From Dimorphilus gyrociliatus (Eukaryota > Annelida > Polychaeta > Dinophilidae), in assembly GCA_904063045.1 (NCBI GenBank), contig CAJFCJ010000002.1:1882422-1946421 (forward strand): a DNA stretch of 64,000 nt. The letters are read 5' to 3'. The position numbers were made by a program, and so were the translations under genes. How positions within the stretch are numbered: position 1 is the stretch's first letter; every line of letters begins with the position of its first letter. This document shows positions 23,719 to 34,000 of this stretch, one piece after another. The notes under the pieces are model-generated. The model had not been told where the DNA came from, ran no database searches, and saw only the letters and a program-made list of their open reading frames with translations.

Positions 23719-25338
23719 ATGAATAAAGCTTATCTGTGCTATAATGACAAGGTAGAGAAAAAATTTGAGACGCTTATTGAAGCAATTAACGAAACATGCA
23801 AACGAAAGGGAAGAAATGAAGCATATGTTTGGTATGATCTACATTCTAATAGGACGTCTTTAACCTATAATGAATGGTTTTCTAAATCGATGATCGTCGC
23901 AAAACACTTGGTTGATTTCATACAAAAATTCGATCTTATCTTGCTATTTTGCAAGAATACTCAAGAAGCAATCATTTCGTTCACGTCACTACAAATAATT
24001 GGCTCTAATACTATGCTTATTGGAATGAGAGACCACTTTCTCAACATTTTATCATTATTCAATTCAAAGATCAAAGCAGTTTTCATAGATGAAGATTTCT
24101 TATCAGATGATATTCTTAATTTATTATCCGAAATCAAAACGATAGTGCTGGATAGAAATGATAACAAATTAGAAAGTGAAAATATCGTGAACTTCTCTCA
24201 ATTTTTGAAAAGTAATTTGTCTATCAATGACAAAAATCTTCCTTTTGTCGATCCGGAGGATCCTACCATTATTCTATTGACTTCAGGTTCAACTGGTCAG
24301 CCCAAAATGGTTCAAAAAGACCAACTCAGCTATTTAAATTTATCACTTTATTTAAGTAATATGTTTAAATCAGATCGATTCTTTAACGATAGAGCCTTTA
24401 CTCATTTTGGTGGATTTTTTTCGGTATTCTCATCGTCTCTGGGACAAACTATTGTTTCTACCAATATACCATCTGTGTCGGAGAAAAATGATATTTTAGA
24501 AATATGCAAGAGGGAACAATGTGATGGAGCACTTTTTATGGCGTATAACATTAGCGACATTATCGAGAAAGATGGAGAATATTTAAGAAACAGTTTAGGC
24601 AGTATTAAAACTATTTTAACTTCAGGACAAATGGCTGATAAAAATATTCTGAACAATTTGAAAAATCTATTATCATCCAAAATAGATATTATTGATTCGT
24701 ATGGTTCAACGGAAGCGGGAGCTATTTGCTACAGGTACTGGAAAAGAAAAAAAGACTTTCATCTTTATCCCTATGTTGAACTGTCCATTAGAGGTGAAGA
24801 TGGTCAAATAAAGCAAAGAGGCGAGTACGGAAATATTTGGGTTAAGGGATGCTTCAATTTGAAGAATTTCTTTCCTCCTAATTCTAAAGGTAGAGAAAAT
24901 CATACGTCAGGTGTTAATTCTGGGTGGTTGAATGTTGGTGATGTAGGAATGATTGATGTTGAAGGTACGTTGACTTTGTCAGGAAGGCAAAATGACGTCA
25001 TTAAAGTGGGCTGCTTGAAAACCTATCCGTACAAATATGAGGATAAGTTAAACAAGTTAGATCGAGTTAAGAAAGTTATAATAGTTGGTATCCCTGATAA
25101 AAGATTGGGAGAAACTTTAGGGGCGGTCGTTCAATTTCATTCTAAGCAGTCATCTTCAGAAGATCTCCAATATTTTCGAGAAAAATGTAACGATTACATA
25201 AAAGCGGATGAGAATTACGGATTAATGTTGAAAATAGAAAAGATTTTAGTTCTTGAGACGGATTGGCCTATGACATTAATGGGAAAAGTGAAGAGAAGCG
25301 AAGTTCGACAGCTTCTTATGGATTCTTACAAAGAATAA
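23719..25338 (+). CDS. Intronless ANL-superfamily AMP-binding ligase
   Basis: A 539-residue adenylate-forming enzyme (acyl-CoA synthetase / 4-coumarate-CoA ligase / luciferase type) that activates a carboxylate with ATP. Core motifs are intact: A3 P-loop LTSGSTGQPK (residues 187-196), A5 YGSTEAG (328-334), A7 GWLNVGDVGMID, A8 GRQNDVIKVG, and the A10 catalytic lysine in GKVKR (Lys523). The start is the first in-frame ATG; the frame is open for 19 more codons upstream without one. There is no C-terminal SKL-type peroxisome signal (it ends DSYKE) and no obvious mitochondrial presequence. The substrate cannot be read. A single 1.6 kb exon is unusual among these intron-rich genes and fits either retroposition or old transfer; base composition is like the neighbours. 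Confidence 0.85.
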   Translation: MNKAYLCYNDKVEKKFETLIEAINETCKRKGRNEAYVWYDLHSNRTSLTYNEWFSKSMIVAKHLVDFIQKFDLILLFCKNTQEAIISFTSLQIIGSNTMLIGMRDHFLNILSLFNSKIKAVFIDEDFLSDDILNLLSEIKTIVLDRNDNKLESENIVNFSQFLKSNLSINDKNLPFVDPEDPTIILLTSGSTGQPKMVQKDQLSYLNLSLYLSNMFKSDRFFNDRAFTHFGGFFSVFSSSLGQTIVSTNIPSVSEKNDILEICKREQCDGALFMAYNISDIIEKDGEYLRNSLGSIKTILTSGQMADKNILNNLKNLLSSKIDIIDSYGSTEAGAICYRYWKRKKDFHLYPYVELSIRGEDGQIKQRGEYGNIWVKGCFNLKNFFPPNSKGRENHTSGVNSGWLNVGDVGMIDVEGTLTLSGRQNDVIKVGCLKTYPYKYEDKLNKLDRVKKVIIVGIPDKRLGETLGAVVQFHSKQSSSEDLQYFREKCNDYIKADENYGLMLKIEKILVLETDWPMTLMGKVKRSEVRQLLMDSYKE

Positions 25339-25548
25339 TAAGAATAAATTAATTTATAATTGTTCATCGTTTTCATAATAACGTAGTCTTTTTAGGTAAA
25401 CAAATATTGAAGTTTCTAATACTCCAGTTAATAAACAATTCAAATATATTAAACTTAATGTGGTAACCTGTTCACGTTATCAACAAGGTGAGATTAAGTA
25501 AACACGGAGTATTTACCAGTTTACTTTAAAATACGAAACAAAAACTTC

Positions 25549-26016
25549 ATGTTCAAGATTGGATCTATCTTATCGCATCCTTATAAGCAGATTCGGAGAA
25601 TTTCTTGGCTCTCAGCAACTGCAAAATATTACTTAGGAACGACGGCAAATATGGCTCAGAAATTAGAAAAAACTGTTAACCATGATCAGAATAATTGCAA
25701 TTTTTCAATTACTCTAGAAAATGATGAGAATGCAATGCTATATTATGAAAAAAGAAAGAATAACGTTTATGAAATCACACATACATATGTTCCAGATAGT
25801 TATAGAGGTCAGGGTATAGCTGGCATATTAATGAAGGTAATTTTTTAAATAAATTCATTGAATAACATCGATATAAAAATAATTTTATTCAAACAGACTG
25901 CTTTGGAATGGATAATTGAAGTGGAGGGTAGAGTACTTCCAACATGTTCATACGCCAGTGATTACATTAAGAGGAAGAATAACGATTCATATAATTCTGT
26001 ACTAATTCAATTATGA
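25549..26016 (+). CDS. NATD1: NATD1-like (YjdJ-type) GNAT acetyltransferase
   Basis: Two exons, 25549-25836 and 25897-26016, joined in phase 0 (about 135 residues). The core shows the small GNAT family: a LYYEKR strand, then HTYVPDSYRGQGIAGILMK, which carries the acetyl-CoA-binding R-G-x-G-I-A loop. Exon 2 gives the family's PTCSYASDYI motif. The ~35 N-terminal residues are basic and rich in Ser/Arg (MFKIGSILSHPYKQIRRISW), which could be a mitochondrial presequence. In-frame downstream Met codons exist (for example at TANMAQKLEK), so a shorter cytosolic form is possible. The substrate is unknown for the family. Confidence 0.82.
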
Positions 26017-26445
26017 AGTATATTGATTTATTCCTTTAAAAAACAATTCAATCTACAGTAATACAGTTTTAGGCTGGACGGAAAAAATATAGCAAAAAAA
26101 CCTTTTAAAAACAATTATTATTGCTGAAAATTTGTTGTTCTAAAAACTAAGACTACTAAGAAAAGGATTGACAAGACGAATTATTATGAAACAGTTGTAC
26201 TACTGGCCAAAAAGTGTCATAGTAATGCTTTAGTAAAAGTTATAAAGATAAGTTAAAGATCAAAAAAAAAAAACTGTAGATATTGAAAATTTTTCAGAGT
26301 TCAACCAAGCTCTTTTTCTATTCTTCTACCTGGAAAAAAATTACAATGATGACGTCAGAAATTTAATTAGAATATATATATATTGTTTTTTGAAGTTTTA
26401 TTGAAAAGTAAGGTATATTTGTTGAATTATAGATTTTTGTGATAT
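26017..26445. other. Non-coding, convergent 3' flanks
   Basis: AT-rich sequence with oligo(A) tracts between the acetyltransferase and the minus-strand orphan. No coding signal. Confidence 0.45.
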
Positions 26446-27882
26446 TTATCTAAATGATGCCCATTTTGGCCACTTACATCTTTGACATGAACTATCTGAT
26501 GAGAAGCTAACGCTAACGGCTATTTCATATAGATCATCATTCTCGCTCTCCTCTATTAAGGCTTCATGTAATTTAGATCGATGTCTTTGGGAATTTTTTG
26601 CCCATTTAGGTAATAATTCGTCGGAGAGAGCTAATCCATTCTTAGTTTTTGATGCTATATTCTTTTTTACATAATATTTGGGATGTCTAGATTTTGCAGA
26701 TTTATATTTTCCGCTATTTCCTTTCGATTTATCGTCTAAAGGAACTTTTGTTATAATAACTTGATCATCGTAGGAATCTCCGTGTGATTGCGGAGCAAAT
26801 GCAGTCGAGGGAAGGTTCTTTTGTAATGATTCTTCCGGTAGCAAACCAAACCACTCGGTGTCTTTTGATGGTCTTAATGATCTGACATTGGCTTTGAGAG
26901 TTGATTTATCTTTCTTTTTCGTGAATGATGAGGTTAATTTACCAACAAAATTAGTATCTTTCTTCGTAATCGAATCAATTGTTTTGTTCCTTAGAGGACT
27001 TTCATTGAGAACTCTTGGAGAAAGGCATATGATTTCTTTCCCGTCTTCCTTTTCCTCCTCTTGGTCCTCCTCGTCATCGTCATCATCATCGTCACCATCG
27101 TCACTAATCTCTAGTCTGCTATGGCGGAATGCACTATCCGCCTTTCGTTTAGTATATTCTTCAATATTTGAACTATCATTGGCTCTTTCTGATCTATATC
27201 TTGACATAGTTCTTTTTAAGACTTCATCTGCCCTCGACTGTAACTTTCTGAATTTTTCATTTAAATTAGCCAATTTATCGCTAATCTCCATTGATTTTTC
27301 GGGAATGTTATCATTTAGAACAGATTTTTCACCTCTTTTCCTAATTTTTTCGCTATGCTTCTCGCATTCCTTGCAGACAAGTTTGAAGACTGGCGTTGGA
27401 TAATAAACACGTTGTTCTTCCGATTTCGAAGTTGAATTTTGATGAACTGAATCTCTGGGTGTTGAAGTTGTTTGAATATTCTTTACGAAATTTTTCTCCG
27501 TACTAAAACTTCTATGCGAATCTTTTTTTGTTACTTTTCTCTTAGATGATTTTAAACCATTTTTAACTTTACTATCACTTTTTGTACCATTTTTTATTGA
27601 ATCGATAGACTCAGCAAGTTTATCTTCAATTTCTTTCCTCCTAATAATCCCTTTATATATTGAATTATCATCAAGAATTCTAGGTAGACTCTCTTGCCAT
27701 TTGTCGCAAACTGCCCCTTCAATTTTGGCATAGATTTCACCTTCTTTACAGTCGGTAGCTAATTCTCTTGGTGGCGCTACAATTCGAAATTTCACTTGGC
27801 AAGGTAAAGTAAAAATTTTTGAAGACGAACCATTCCGCTTCTGACTTGGATTTTTTGATTTATTTTTATTTGTTTTTACCAT
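26446..27882 (-). CDS. Intronless charged orphan protein with acidic tract
   Basis: A 478-residue single-exon frame starting MVKTNKNKSKN (ATG at 27882). The first ~75 residues look the most ordered (LPCQVKFRIVAPPREL, then a KWQESLPRILDD segment). The middle is Lys/Ser-rich and includes a LVCKECEKH cysteine pair. A helical stretch (EISDKLANLNEKFRKLQSR) precedes a nearly pure Asp/Glu run around residues 255-280 (27020-27110). The C-terminus carries SVSFSSDSSCQRCKWPKW, a short Cys/Trp motif. I do not recognise the family. Composition suggests a nuclear or nucleolar scaffold, but that is inference. The opposite-strand frame over the acidic tract is a shadow made of Ser codons. Confidence 0.7.
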   Translation of the reverse strand: MVKTNKNKSKNPSQKRNGSSSKIFTLPCQVKFRIVAPPRELATDCKEGEIYAKIEGAVCDKWQESLPRILDDNSIYKGIIRRKEIEDKLAESIDSIKNGTKSDSKVKNGLKSSKRKVTKKDSHRSFSTEKNFVKNIQTTSTPRDSVHQNSTSKSEEQRVYYPTPVFKLVCKECEKHSEKIRKRGEKSVLNDNIPEKSMEISDKLANLNEKFRKLQSRADEVLKRTMSRYRSERANDSSNIEEYTKRKADSAFRHSRLEISDDGDDDDDDDEEDQEEEKEDGKEIICLSPRVLNESPLRNKTIDSITKKDTNFVGKLTSSFTKKKDKSTLKANVRSLRPSKDTEWFGLLPEESLQKNLPSTAFAPQSHGDSYDDQVIITKVPLDDKSKGNSGKYKSAKSRHPKYYVKKNIASKTKNGLALSDELLPKWAKNSQRHRSKLHEALIEESENDDLYEIAVSVSFSSDSSCQRCKWPKWASFR

Positions 27883-28090
27883 AACATAGTCCTTTGTTTA
27901 CTTTTATTTAAATAATTTCAAATAGCTAAATAGTACTGTATATATATATATATATTTAATTATTATAATATTATTATTCAAGTAATCTATATCGTCTATT
28001 GACGATTTAATTCAACAAATATACCTCTATCATAGACAAATAAAGGCATGAATATGGAATATTTTTAATTTGGCCTATTATTTTAATACA

Positions 28091-28115
28091 ATATATATAT
28101 ATATATATATATATA
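28091..28115. repeat. (AT)n microsatellite
   Basis: 25 bp of pure alternating AT just downstream of the SPATA6 stop. A shorter TA run lies at 27939-27956 in the same spacer (27883-28120), which otherwise holds nothing coding. Confidence 0.85.
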
Positions 28116-28120
28116 CCTTT

Positions 28121-30800
28121 TTAATAATAAGGATAATATCTTCGGTTTTTGGCCAATTCAAAGTCGACAGCCAAATGATCAAGCGAATCGAAAGAAGTTG
28201 CCTAATAAAGAATAAAAATTCCGTATAAAATAAAATTAATCTCTTACTCAAATATAATAAAATATTTAGTTGAAATTGAAAAAACTTTTCTTACATAATC
28301 GGCAAATCTTTCCTTTAAACTTGGACGGTGCAATGTTGGGCTCGCTGATCTATAAGAAGGCCTATAATTCCCATTAGTAGTAGCCAATTCGGGAACATCT
28401 TCATCAGTCCAATCATCATCGGAATATTCGTGAAAGTGAATATGAGTACCATTTGGTTCTTTCACAACCTATTCCAGAAAAATCATTGATACAGTATACA
28501 AGAATGTAATGTAAAATAAGGGATTTAAAGGAAAGTAAACGATTGAGTGTTTGTCTACTTCCATTTATTTTTTTAAAAGTATAATAAATAAGACCTAAAA
28601 ATATAAACTGGTTGTTTTTTTTTCGTTGTATAATTACTAATAAACAAAAGAAAAAAACTGCACAGCAAAAGATGAACACCAACCTGATACCTTTTCCTAT
28701 TTCCCTTACCTGTAAGCAGTAAAAAGAAAACCGCATGCATTAAAATTAAACTATTTCTATAAAAAAAATTAAATATAGGCGTAGATAAATAGATCTACTA
28801 TAAAAAAGTAAACCTTTCCTTTTCAAGCTCATTAAAACCCTATTCCTGTATTATTCTATTTATCTACTATAAAGAAGGTTATTATTAATATATCAGTCTC
28901 TTGTTGTAAATGTTTGCATAGTTTGTTGTTTTGTTTGTTTTATATTTTTGTCTTTTTTTTTTTGGGCCAAAAAAAAAAATTAACACGAAATTATAAAGCA
29001 ACAACTGCACCACTGAAAGAGTATCAAATAAAAAAAAACTGTCAACTAAAAAAAAAGTGTTTCTATTCCTCTCCTCAACTACAAATTTACCTTTGACTTG
29101 ATTTTTTTATGAAATAATGGATGGCCGATGTAACTTTTTCCAAGATATCGTTTATATAAGTGACAAACTGCGCATTTTTTGTCGAGAAAGGGTGTAGAAA
29201 CGTGCGAACACTCACTCTGCTTCGATTTATTCTTCTTCCTCTTCGAACTATAATCCAAACCTCCAGGTGTTCTGGAAATTAGCGATTTTTCAACCTGTGG
29301 TTATAAAATAAGAATTTTAGTATTTTCTATAATTTAAATGTTTAAAGTTGACCTTTCTAACGACAAAAGGTGGTCTAGTGTCCGTATCTGTTTCGATCGG
29401 ATTACCATTACAAATATCAAGGCAACTGAATCTTCCCTCCAAACTTGATCTGCAGTGATTTGCAGCAGCAACAGTAGGCCTACTGTACGAAGGAGAGTAA
29501 CCAGGGGAGCTGTGGCACCGGACTTTTTAAACGTATATTTTTCTATACAATTTATTTAAGATCCTCATAGAATAGGCGGATTAATAATAGATCAATAAAT
29601 CAAAAAAAGGAAAAAACTGCTGGCGGATTTAGGTAAATAAAAAAAAAAGCTTCTGACGTAGAAAGTTAATTTTATAGAAAAAAATATGGAAAAAATAGTC
29701 TGGTGCCACTAAAAGTTGAATATAAATGAGGGAAAAAGGAAAATTTAACTAATAGTAATATTGAAGGGAGGAGAGGAAGGTAGGAAATATATAAATACAT
29801 AGCAAAATAGCTGAAAGGGAAATATTTATAAGGGTGGAGGATATTTGGGAGGTTAGCAGGTGGTAGTTTGTCTAAATGTATATGACTATTATCTCACCTA
29901 CTGTTACTTCTACGAGTCGGCGAAGCTGATCTTATTCTTGATCGTGACTTTTTAGCCATCTGTTTATCGGTTAAATTTATTTACACGACATAGTAGAAAT
30001 TTACTTTGCAAATAAGCACCTTTTTGGTAAAAATCGACGGTTCGAATCCAGTTACAGCGGCAATACACGTTTCTTGTATATTTGTTCTTGTTGAAAATTC
30101 CATTTTTGGAGATATTCCCTTTTTTATTATTTAATAATTAAGGATTATTTTATGATAAAAGGAAAGATTAACTAGCAGCTATTTTTAATATTTTTTCGAA
30201 AATAATTTGTTATTAATACTTACGGGGAATGATAGACCACGTTCTAACAGAATTTGCCGATCAGTAGAGCTATAGGAAGGGCTAAATGTTGGGTAAGGAA
30301 AGAGAAACTCCTTTGCAGATATCTGGTATTCTGCCAATATTCTCCGGCCGGCTCTCGTATCCGACAGTTGAACCAATTCGATATGGACAAGTTCTTCTTC
30401 CATACGATGACATAATTGTTCCGGTTTATAGGCGGTATAGAAAATCTAATCAATTGTTATATTAGTATATAATTAATAACTTTGACTATAATTATTTCAT
30501 AAATATTCGACAATTACCTTGTCGAATGTAAAACTTTCGTTGAATATTAACGGAAAGATCGGTTCAATCAGTTGAGTACATCGATATTGTCCAAATAGTC
30601 GAACGCACAAGTAGACTTGTTCTTTATGAGGCAGCCAGACCCCAGGACAACTTATCTGTGATGAATAGCATCCTTAGCAACCGAATATATCAGTTTAAAC
30701 TTTTGCCACTACGCCGTTAAAATAATCCAGAAAATACTTAAAATTATCTTACCGAATGAATATTAATATCAACTATACTTCTTAATGCCTTTGGTGGCAT
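28121..30800 (-). CDS. SPATA6: Spermatogenesis-associated protein 6 homologue
   Basis: Needed for the sperm head-tail coupling apparatus in vertebrates. The start MPPKALRSIVDINIHS (30800) leads into the conserved N-terminal domain, VNCPG-like ISCPGVWLPHKEQVYLCV, then FGQYRCTQ and FPLIFNESFTFDK. The next exons give LVHIELVQLSD and FLFPYPTFSPSYSS, then MEFSTRTNIQETCI. Downstream, MAKKSRSRIRSASPTRR is followed by the RPPFVVRK motif and the C-terminal SPTLHRPSLKERFADY block. The last exon ends FELAKNRRYYPYY, stop at 28121. Motif order matches SPATA6/SPATA6L. About nine exons are visible; introns near 28470-29090 and 29515-29890 are longer than most here. A 19-nt candidate exon at 28691-28709 was left out because it breaks the frame. 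Only ~290 bp separate this start from the SZT2 stop on the same strand. Confidence 0.86.
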
Positions 30801-31091
30801 GTTGATAGCTAAGAGACGTGCAGAAGAACAAGTAATATCAGAGCGGAAATGCTTCTAGGGCCACAGAAGAAAACTGGTATTTTCTATTGGTAAAATTGTT
30901 TTATTTCCGGTAATTTCCCGCCATCCCCTATTTTCTTCTTAATTCAACTTAAGCACGCTGTTTATGGGTTATTATTTTATTTGTAGTCAATTTTTGAGCT
31001 TTTTATTTTTCACATAAAAAAATAATAATAATTATTATAATCTTCAATGTTTATTTAGATTAAAATATCTCGATTGAATAGAGACTTTCGT

Positions 31092-34000
31092 TCAGCATAC
31101 AAAATGCGACCAAAGAAAGAAACAGCAACAGTCAACAAATTCTTCAATATGATCATACAGTTCTGACAAATCGGTAAACGTTTCATCCGTCTGACCTTTT
31201 GACTCTGATATAGGTTTCTTTTGAACAATACTCACTTCTGTAACTCCCATCTCATCTTCAATTTCTAGCAAAATTAGTATAGTCTTATTCTTGCTAATAA
31301 CAATGGAGCATCTTGAACCTTCGCTAATGTATTGACGGAACTGTAAAGATTTCTTTTGCTGTATGATATCAACAAGAGATATATACTGGCTTAAATTTAA
31401 ATTCTTCAAAAAGCTAAGTCTACGATCAATATGGGTGATGTCTATCCTTTCGACATTTTTTAACGATTGATTAATACTTTCAACAGTTAAAGGTTTTAAT
31501 TCTTTCTTTTTAGATCTTTTCTGTTCTTTCGTAGTCGTAGGTAATTCCAAAATCCTATCCCAAAGAGCGTCAATTCGTTGGTGCATAACAAATATCTAAG
31601 AAAAAAACAACAAAAGTTGTAAAAAATAGATAATATTCGATATAAAATTACATCAGTAAGTTCTACAATCTTTTTACGCAATCCGTCAGCTTCTCTAACA
31701 GCAATATTATAAACGGGTGTTTGATGGGCGTTTGAAAATCCCATATAGTTTGTTTTAGGATCATAAACAACCTCTTTATCAGCCCCTAAAAAAATGAAAT
31801 AAATATAAAAGAATGAATAAACAATATAATATAATAAAATAGTGATAATCTACAGTGAAGTATACTGTAGTTATAATCAATTGTTTTATTTATATAAACA
31901 ACGGCAATATATAAAAATATATCTGGTGCATGAAAATACACTTTATTAAACTAAGATATTTCTATTATTAAGTTACAAACTAAGACAATTATAAGAAAGA
32001 AAAAAAAAGAAAATAAAAGTTTTTATTATACGTCAATCGTTGTTTTCTTTTTTTTTCTTAGTGGAAAACTACTATTAGTTGGCAAAGAAAAACTAGAAAA
32101 GGACGATTATTTTCACTCCTTTCTACTTACAAATATGGTCATCTAATGACATTTTTAATTGATCAGCTGTAAATATTATAATTGTTTTTTTTTTTAAATT
32201 GATATTATTATGTTTGATCATTTCTTTTGTTTTTTTTCTTGTTAGTTATTTAAATATCAATACTGTATATAAATATATATATAATGTATATATGTAGTCG
32301 ATAGTCATGTTTGGTTCTCTGTACATAGACATCTAGAGTTCTTATTCGCTGGTGTAGTTTGCGAATTTCGAACCCTAACCTTATCCTCTGAGTTTGAGAA
32401 GGGTTAATATTGTGTCATATATCGACATTTAGGAGACCGTTAATTTATGGCATACTGTGAGGATTTTGTCACCATCGACTACATATATCTATATATAAAT
32501 TATATATATGTAATAATAAATATATAATTACTCGCGCTAAAAGTTTCATCTGACATCTCTTCCGTTACTTTTTTCTCGTCAAACCAACTTTGATTCGGAT
32601 ACGTTACAATCTCCGTTGTTAATATAACGAAGAATGTAAATTTCAGACGTTCAGGTGGAGTGGAAAGATCTCTAGATATTATTGTAGTAACAACATATTC
32701 CGGTATATTATTTGGAAGATTTTCTCTATCAATTATCTTTTGAGCTACCAATGCTCTATCGTCCGTTGCCTAAATTGTAAATGTAAATTTTAGAATTAAT
32801 AAGAATTTAACCAAAACAATGAAAATATGTACAGAGAATGAATGAAAATCGTCAGTTTTCCTTATTTTAATCTCAGTTAAGCCAAACGTTTTTCCATGGG
32901 CTAACATATATTCAAAAACTTGTTCACTATTTGTTCCTGTTAGAGCTTTTGAGAATTCTCCTGAAAGAAATGAGAAATCAAAGAAATAATTATCATCTAT
33001 CCGTATAGATTTAATGAAAGAAAACTTTTTGAGTACCTCTTACAACGTAGTTTCTAGCAAAAGTTGGTGGATACTGAAAGTAATGAACTAAAGAGTGGAG
33101 GAACGTAATGATATCAAAATCGACTGCTGTCTTTTGTCCATTAAGTATAGCCTTAACATCTTCAGATAATAATCTCAAATGAAAATCATTCGAGAATGAA
33201 TGCACGTGAGTAATTTCTTTATATTTGTCGCAGTCTTTCGTAAATAAATCTGAATGATAGGGAAACTGCCGGTAACTCATATGCCGATTGCATTCGTAAG
33301 CGAATACATTAACAACAAAACTATTCGAACTAAAGCCAATTTCCAAAAGAACAATTCCACCAAGAAAAGCAACTTTTTGCAGATAGGTTAAATATTGTAA
33401 ATTATTTGATAGAACACTACTCCGACGTCTAGCCAAAGGTTTTGATGTAGGAGGACTAAAATAAATGACTTCAATTAGTTTATTTAATTATTCGTATTTA
33501 ATTAGTTCTCTACCCTGAATCCATTGAAAGGAATGTAACTCTCTTAAATGAGAATTCAGTCTCAAAATAGTTAATATATTGGAGTATAAATTCAAATTTT
33601 ATCTTATTTAGGCAAGAATCTTCCTCCGATTTCAATTTAGCTACAACATCATCAATTCTTTTATCTACTTTGACATTTTTATTGCTCGCTCCCGAATTAT
33701 GCCTTGATTTCTTTTCAAAATAGAAGGCTATTGCTTAAGCAGCTGTAATAATTAATGAATTTCGTCTACACTTACTATTCTCCTACCATTGCCATCTGTA
33801 TAATCAGAAGTTTGTAAAGATGGCCTCCGGCTGGTAATTGGTACTTCTCTCTTGGGTTGTTCGAAAAGTAGTGGTGTTGATACTTGATGAATAAGACGTG
33901 ATTTTTTCTTAATTAATTCAACAGTGACTCTCTGAGTTAAAAGATAAATAAAAATCAATAAGTTAGCTTTAGAATTAAACTTAATTTCTTACGGATATAG

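Noticed and set aside
26858-27403. 181-codon + strand frame rich in Ser
   Set aside because: A mirror of the Asp/Glu and Lys codons of the minus-strand orphan; Ser homopolymer from GAT/GAC repeats read backwards.
27931-28115. TA-rich repeats as a possible origin or centromere-like element
   Set aside because: They are simple microsatellites in a short intergenic gap, like several others in the window.
28691-28709. 19-nt micro-exon candidate in SPATA6
   Set aside because: It is flanked by AG and GT but would shift the frame out of the well-supported VVKEPNGTHIHF exon; skipping it keeps phase 0.
30039-30049. GGTTCGAATCC, a perfect tRNA B-box
   Set aside because: It lies inside a SPATA6 exon (reverse strand reads ...AVTGFEPS...), with no A-box or cloverleaf arms at the right spacing on either strand.
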